This document shows, piece by piece, positions 4,567 to 6,877 of a stretch of DNA of 6,877 nt. The notes under the pieces were generated by a model. That model had not been told where the DNA came from, did not search any database, and saw nothing but the letters and a program-made list of their open reading frames with translations. Source of the DNA: Actinomycetales bacterium (GTDB taxonomy: Bacteria > Actinomycetota > Actinomycetes > Actinomycetales > Actinomycetaceae); the NCBI GenBank assembly GCA_012513625.1, contig JAAZBW010000498.1, positions 1 to 6,877 of the forward strand, given 5' to 3'. Position numbers and translations under genes: made by a program. Position 1 is the first letter of the stretch; every line of letters starts with the position of its first letter.

Positions 4567-5874
4567 ATGCCCGCGATCGTCGTGCTTGGAGCCCAGTGGG
4601 GAGACGAGGGCAAGGGAAAGGCCACCGACCAGCTCGGCTCGGCCACCGATTACGTGGTGAAGTTCAACGGCGGCAACAACGCCGGCCACACCGTGGTGGT
4701 AGGCAGTGAGAAGTACGCGCTCCACCTCCTCCCGAGCGGAATCCTCACCCCCGGCGTCACACCCGTGATCGCGAACGGCGTGGTGGTGGACCTCGCGGTG
4801 CTCTTCCAGGAGATCGACGACCTCACCGAGCGCGGCATCGACTGCTCCCGCCTCCAGGTCTCCGCCTCCGCGCACGTGATCCCGAGCTACAACCGCACCA
4901 TGGATGCGGTTACGGAACGCTTCCTCGGCCAGCGCAAGATCGGCACCACCGGTCGCGGGATCGGCCCCACGTACGGGGACAAGATGACCCGCGTTGGCAT
5001 CCGCATCCAGGACCTGTTCGACCCCTCGATCCTCCGGCAGAAGGTGGAGGGCGCGCTCCTGCAGAAGAACGCGCTCCTCGTGAAGATCTACAACCGTCGC
5101 CAGATTGAGGCGGACGCGATCGTGGATGAGTTGCTCTCCTATGGGGAGCGCCTGCGCCCCATGGTGGCGGACACCTCGTTGCTCCTGAACCAGGCGCTCG
5201 ACCGCGGTGAGACCGTGGTGTTCGAGGCCGGCCAGGCCACCATGCTGGACATCGACCACGGCACGTACCCGTTCGTCACCTCCTCCAACTGCACCGCGGG
5301 CGGTGCCTCCACCGGCACGGGAATCGGCCCCACCCGCCTCGACCGGATCGTGGGCGTGGCCAAGGCCTACTGCACCCGGGTGGGCGAGGGCCCCTTCCCC
5401 ACAGAACTCGATGACGAGAAGGGCGAGTTCCTGCGCGTCACCGGCAGCGAGTTCGGCACCACCACCGGCCGACCCCGCCGCACGGGATGGTACGACGCGG
5501 TGGTGGCGCGGTACTCGAGCCGCATCAACGGGCTCACCGACCTGGTGATCACCAAGCTTGACATCCTCAGCGGGCTCGCGGAGATCCCGGTATGCGTGGC
5601 CTACGAGGTGGACGGCGTCCGCCACGAGGAGATGCCCGTCAACCAGACCGATTTCCACCACGCCGTGCCCGTCTACGAGAACCGCCCCGGCTGGACCGAG
5701 GACATCTCGCAGTGCCGCACGTGGGAGGAGCTCCCGGCTGCCGCTCGCGATTACATCGAGTACCTCGAGGAGGTCTCCGGCTGCCGCATCTCCACGGTGG
5801 GAGTGGGCCCGGACCGTGAGGCCGCAATCGTGCGGCACGCGCTCGCCCAGCCGGGCGCACCAGCGCACCCGTAG
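4567..5874 (+). CDS. purA: Adenylosuccinate synthetase
   Basis: PurA joins aspartate to IMP using GTP, the first step from IMP to AMP, in the cytosol. The 435 residues are the full usual length (about 430). The N-terminal QWGDEGKGK (10-18) is the GTP loop with catalytic Asp13. GGNNAGHT (35-42) carries catalytic His41. GTTGRGIGP (126-134) contacts IMP. DHGTYPFVTSSN (230-241) followed by TAGG (243-246) is the conserved IMP-site loop. TTTGRPRRTGW (298-308) is the aspartate-binding loop. TKLD (329-332) gives guanine specificity, and GVGPDR (412-417) closes the nucleotide site. Cys242 stands where many actinobacterial homologues have Pro (SSNPTAGG); this should be tolerated. ATG 4567 has a good Shine-Dalgarno sequence. 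A TAGCCT promoter and possible upstream ORF precede it. Proximity of fbaA and purA is a known actinobacterial arrangement. There is no sign of damage. Confidence 0.98.
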   Translation: MPAIVVLGAQWGDEGKGKATDQLGSATDYVVKFNGGNNAGHTVVVGSEKYALHLLPSGILTPGVTPVIANGVVVDLAVLFQEIDDLTERGIDCSRLQVSASAHVIPSYNRTMDAVTERFLGQRKIGTTGRGIGPTYGDKMTRVGIRIQDLFDPSILRQKVEGALLQKNALLVKIYNRRQIEADAIVDELLSYGERLRPMVADTSLLLNQALDRGETVVFEAGQATMLDIDHGTYPFVTSSNCTAGGASTGTGIGPTRLDRIVGVAKAYCTRVGEGPFPTELDDEKGEFLRVTGSEFGTTTGRPRRTGWYDAVVARYSSRINGLTDLVITKLDILSGLAEIPVCVAYEVDGVRHEEMPVNQTDFHHAVPVYENRPGWTEDISQCRTWEELPAAARDYIEYLEEVSGCRISTVGVGPDREAAIVRHALAQPGAPAHP

Positions 5875-5951
5875 CGGGGGACGCCCGCGCCCACCCCGCC
5901 CGCTCCGGTACGCGGCCGCGCCAGCGCACCCGCTTGGCCCGCACCACACCC

Positions 5952-5957
5952 TAGGCT
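5952..5957 (+). promoter_or_regulatory. -10 hexamer TAGGCT of the OYE gene
   Basis: TAGGCT is followed by 7 nt (GTGACCC) and ATG 5965, again leaderless spacing. The purA-OYE gap is only 90 bp and has no strong terminator, just a weak 5-bp stem GCGGG/CCCGC (5874-5888), so readthrough from purA is also possible. Confidence 0.45.
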
Positions 5958-5964
5958 GTGACCC

Positions 5965-6877
5965 ATGGCCGGCCTCTTCGACCCCATCACCCTCCGCGAT
6001 CTCACCCTCCCGAACCGCCTCTGGCTCGCGCCGATGTGCCAGTACTCGTGCGAGGGCCTCGACGGCCAGGTGGGTGAGTGGCACTCACTCCACCTGACCG
6101 CGCGCGCCCTCGGCGGGTTCGGCCTCCTCGTCACCGAGGCCACCGCTGTCCTCCCCGAGGGCCGCATCTCCCCGCAGTGCGCCGGCCTGTGGAACGAGGC
6201 GCAACGCCGCGCGTGGCAACCCGTGGTCGAGTCCGTCCACGACGCCGGAGCCGCCATCGCCGTACAGCTCGCCCACGCGGGCCGTAAGGCGAGCACCTAC
6301 CGGCCGTGGGACCGCGTCTCCGGCGGCAGTCCGTCCGTTCCCGTCGACGGCGGAGGCTGGGTTGCGCGGTCACCCTCACCAGTGGCGTACCCGGGTTTCG
6401 CCGAGCCGTCGGAGCTCTCTGAGCGTGAGGTGGGCGAGGTGATCCGCGCTTTCCGCGACGCGGCGGTGCGCGCTGCAGATGCGGGGTTTGACGCCGTCGA
6501 GGTCCACGCCGCCCACGGCTACCTCCTGCACCAGTTCCTCTCCCCCCTCTCGAACCACCGCACCGACGCGTACGGGGGAACGCTGGAGAACCGGGCCCGG
6601 CTGGCAGTGGAGGTGGTGGAGGCGGTGCGCTCCGCCGTCGATCTGCCGATCCTGGTGCGCGTCTCGGCCACCGACTGGATCAGGGGAGGCCTCCTCGTGG
6701 ACCACGTGGCCGAGTTGGGGCGTGCGCTGCGGCGGGCTGGCGCAGACCTGATCGACGTTTCCTCTGGCGGCAACGCACCGGCCGAGATCCCCGTGGGACC
6801 CGCCTACCAGACGCCTCTCGCCACCGAGATCCGCGAGTTCGCCGGGATTCCGGTGGGAACGGTGGGGTTCATCGATA
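5965..6877 (+). CDS. Old yellow enzyme, YqjM/NamA-type NADPH:flavin oxidoreductase (3' end missing)
   Basis: This family holds FMN in a TIM barrel and uses NADPH to reduce the C=C bond of enones and other activated alkenes in the cytosol. The frame is open from ATG 5965 to the window edge, giving 304 residues of a protein usually about 340-370 long. APMCQYS (22-28) has Cys25 and Tyr27, the mark of the YqjM-like class. GLLVTEATAVLPEGRIS (53-69), QLAHAGRKAS (101-110) with flavin-contacting Gln101, and VHAAHGYLLHQFLSP (180-194) with substrate-anchoring His181 and His184 follow in order. NHRTDAYGGTLENR (197-210) is the family signature. Arg232 (LVRVSATDW) should contact FMN. The phosphate-binding C-terminal part lies beyond the window. 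No Shine-Dalgarno sequence precedes the ATG; TAGGCT lies 7 nt upstream. The physiological substrate cannot be told. Confidence 0.95.
   Translation, partial: MAGLFDPITLRDLTLPNRLWLAPMCQYSCEGLDGQVGEWHSLHLTARALGGFGLLVTEATAVLPEGRISPQCAGLWNEAQRRAWQPVVESVHDAGAAIAVQLAHAGRKASTYRPWDRVSGGSPSVPVDGGGWVARSPSPVAYPGFAEPSELSEREVGEVIRAFRDAAVRAADAGFDAVEVHAAHGYLLHQFLSPLSNHRTDAYGGTLENRARLAVEVVEAVRSAVDLPILVRVSATDWIRGGLLVDHVAELGRALRRAGADLIDVSSGGNAPAEIPVGPAYQTPLATEIREFAGIPVGTVGFID

Noticed and set aside
4366..6084. Long minus-strand open frame opposite purA (572 codons)
   Set aside because: It is antisense to purA, with no recognisable motif; third-position GC bias explains its length.

Overview
The window looks like chromosomal DNA from a high-GC Gram-positive bacterium (Actinomycetota). 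The base composition and codon use are strongly GC-rich. The class II aldolase and the adenylosuccinate synthetase read like actinobacterial proteins, and several start codons sit 6-7 nt after a TAnnnT hexamer, the layout of leaderless mRNAs common in that phylum. I cannot name the genus; Actinomycetales or Micrococcales is a guess.

Layout from left to right. Positions 1-199 carry no gene but hold an array of short degenerate repeats. A small three-helix membrane protein of unknown function (200-556, minus) is divergent from fbaA, the class II fructose-bisphosphate aldolase (767-1786, plus), which ends at a strong hairpin terminator. Next is a FadR-type GntR regulator (1927-2835, plus) whose ligand-binding domain is split by a Gly/Asp/Ala-rich insertion. 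It converges on a glycerophosphodiester phosphodiesterase gene (2953-3708, minus). The gap between them holds a perfect 42-bp tandem duplication with two hairpins per unit. Positions 3709-4566 are a non-coding stretch of about 850 bp packed with at least four kinds of short repeat, one matching the array at 1-195. Then come purA, adenylosuccinate synthetase (4567-5874, plus), and the start of an old-yellow-enzyme gene of the YqjM/NamA type (5965-6877, plus, cut by the window edge).

The genes do not form one pathway or one operon. FbaA is glycolysis/gluconeogenesis, PurA is the committed step to AMP, GDPD recycles glycerol-3-phosphate from lipid head groups, and the OYE reduces activated alkenes. 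Most genes appear to have their own promoter.

I found no defence system, transposase, phage gene, CRISPR array, rRNA or tRNA. The points of interest are non-coding: two related repeat arrays 3.6 kb apart, a possible leaderless 11-codon upstream ORF in the purA leader, hairpin-forming repeats with a compensatory base change, and the odd insertion in the GntR regulator.
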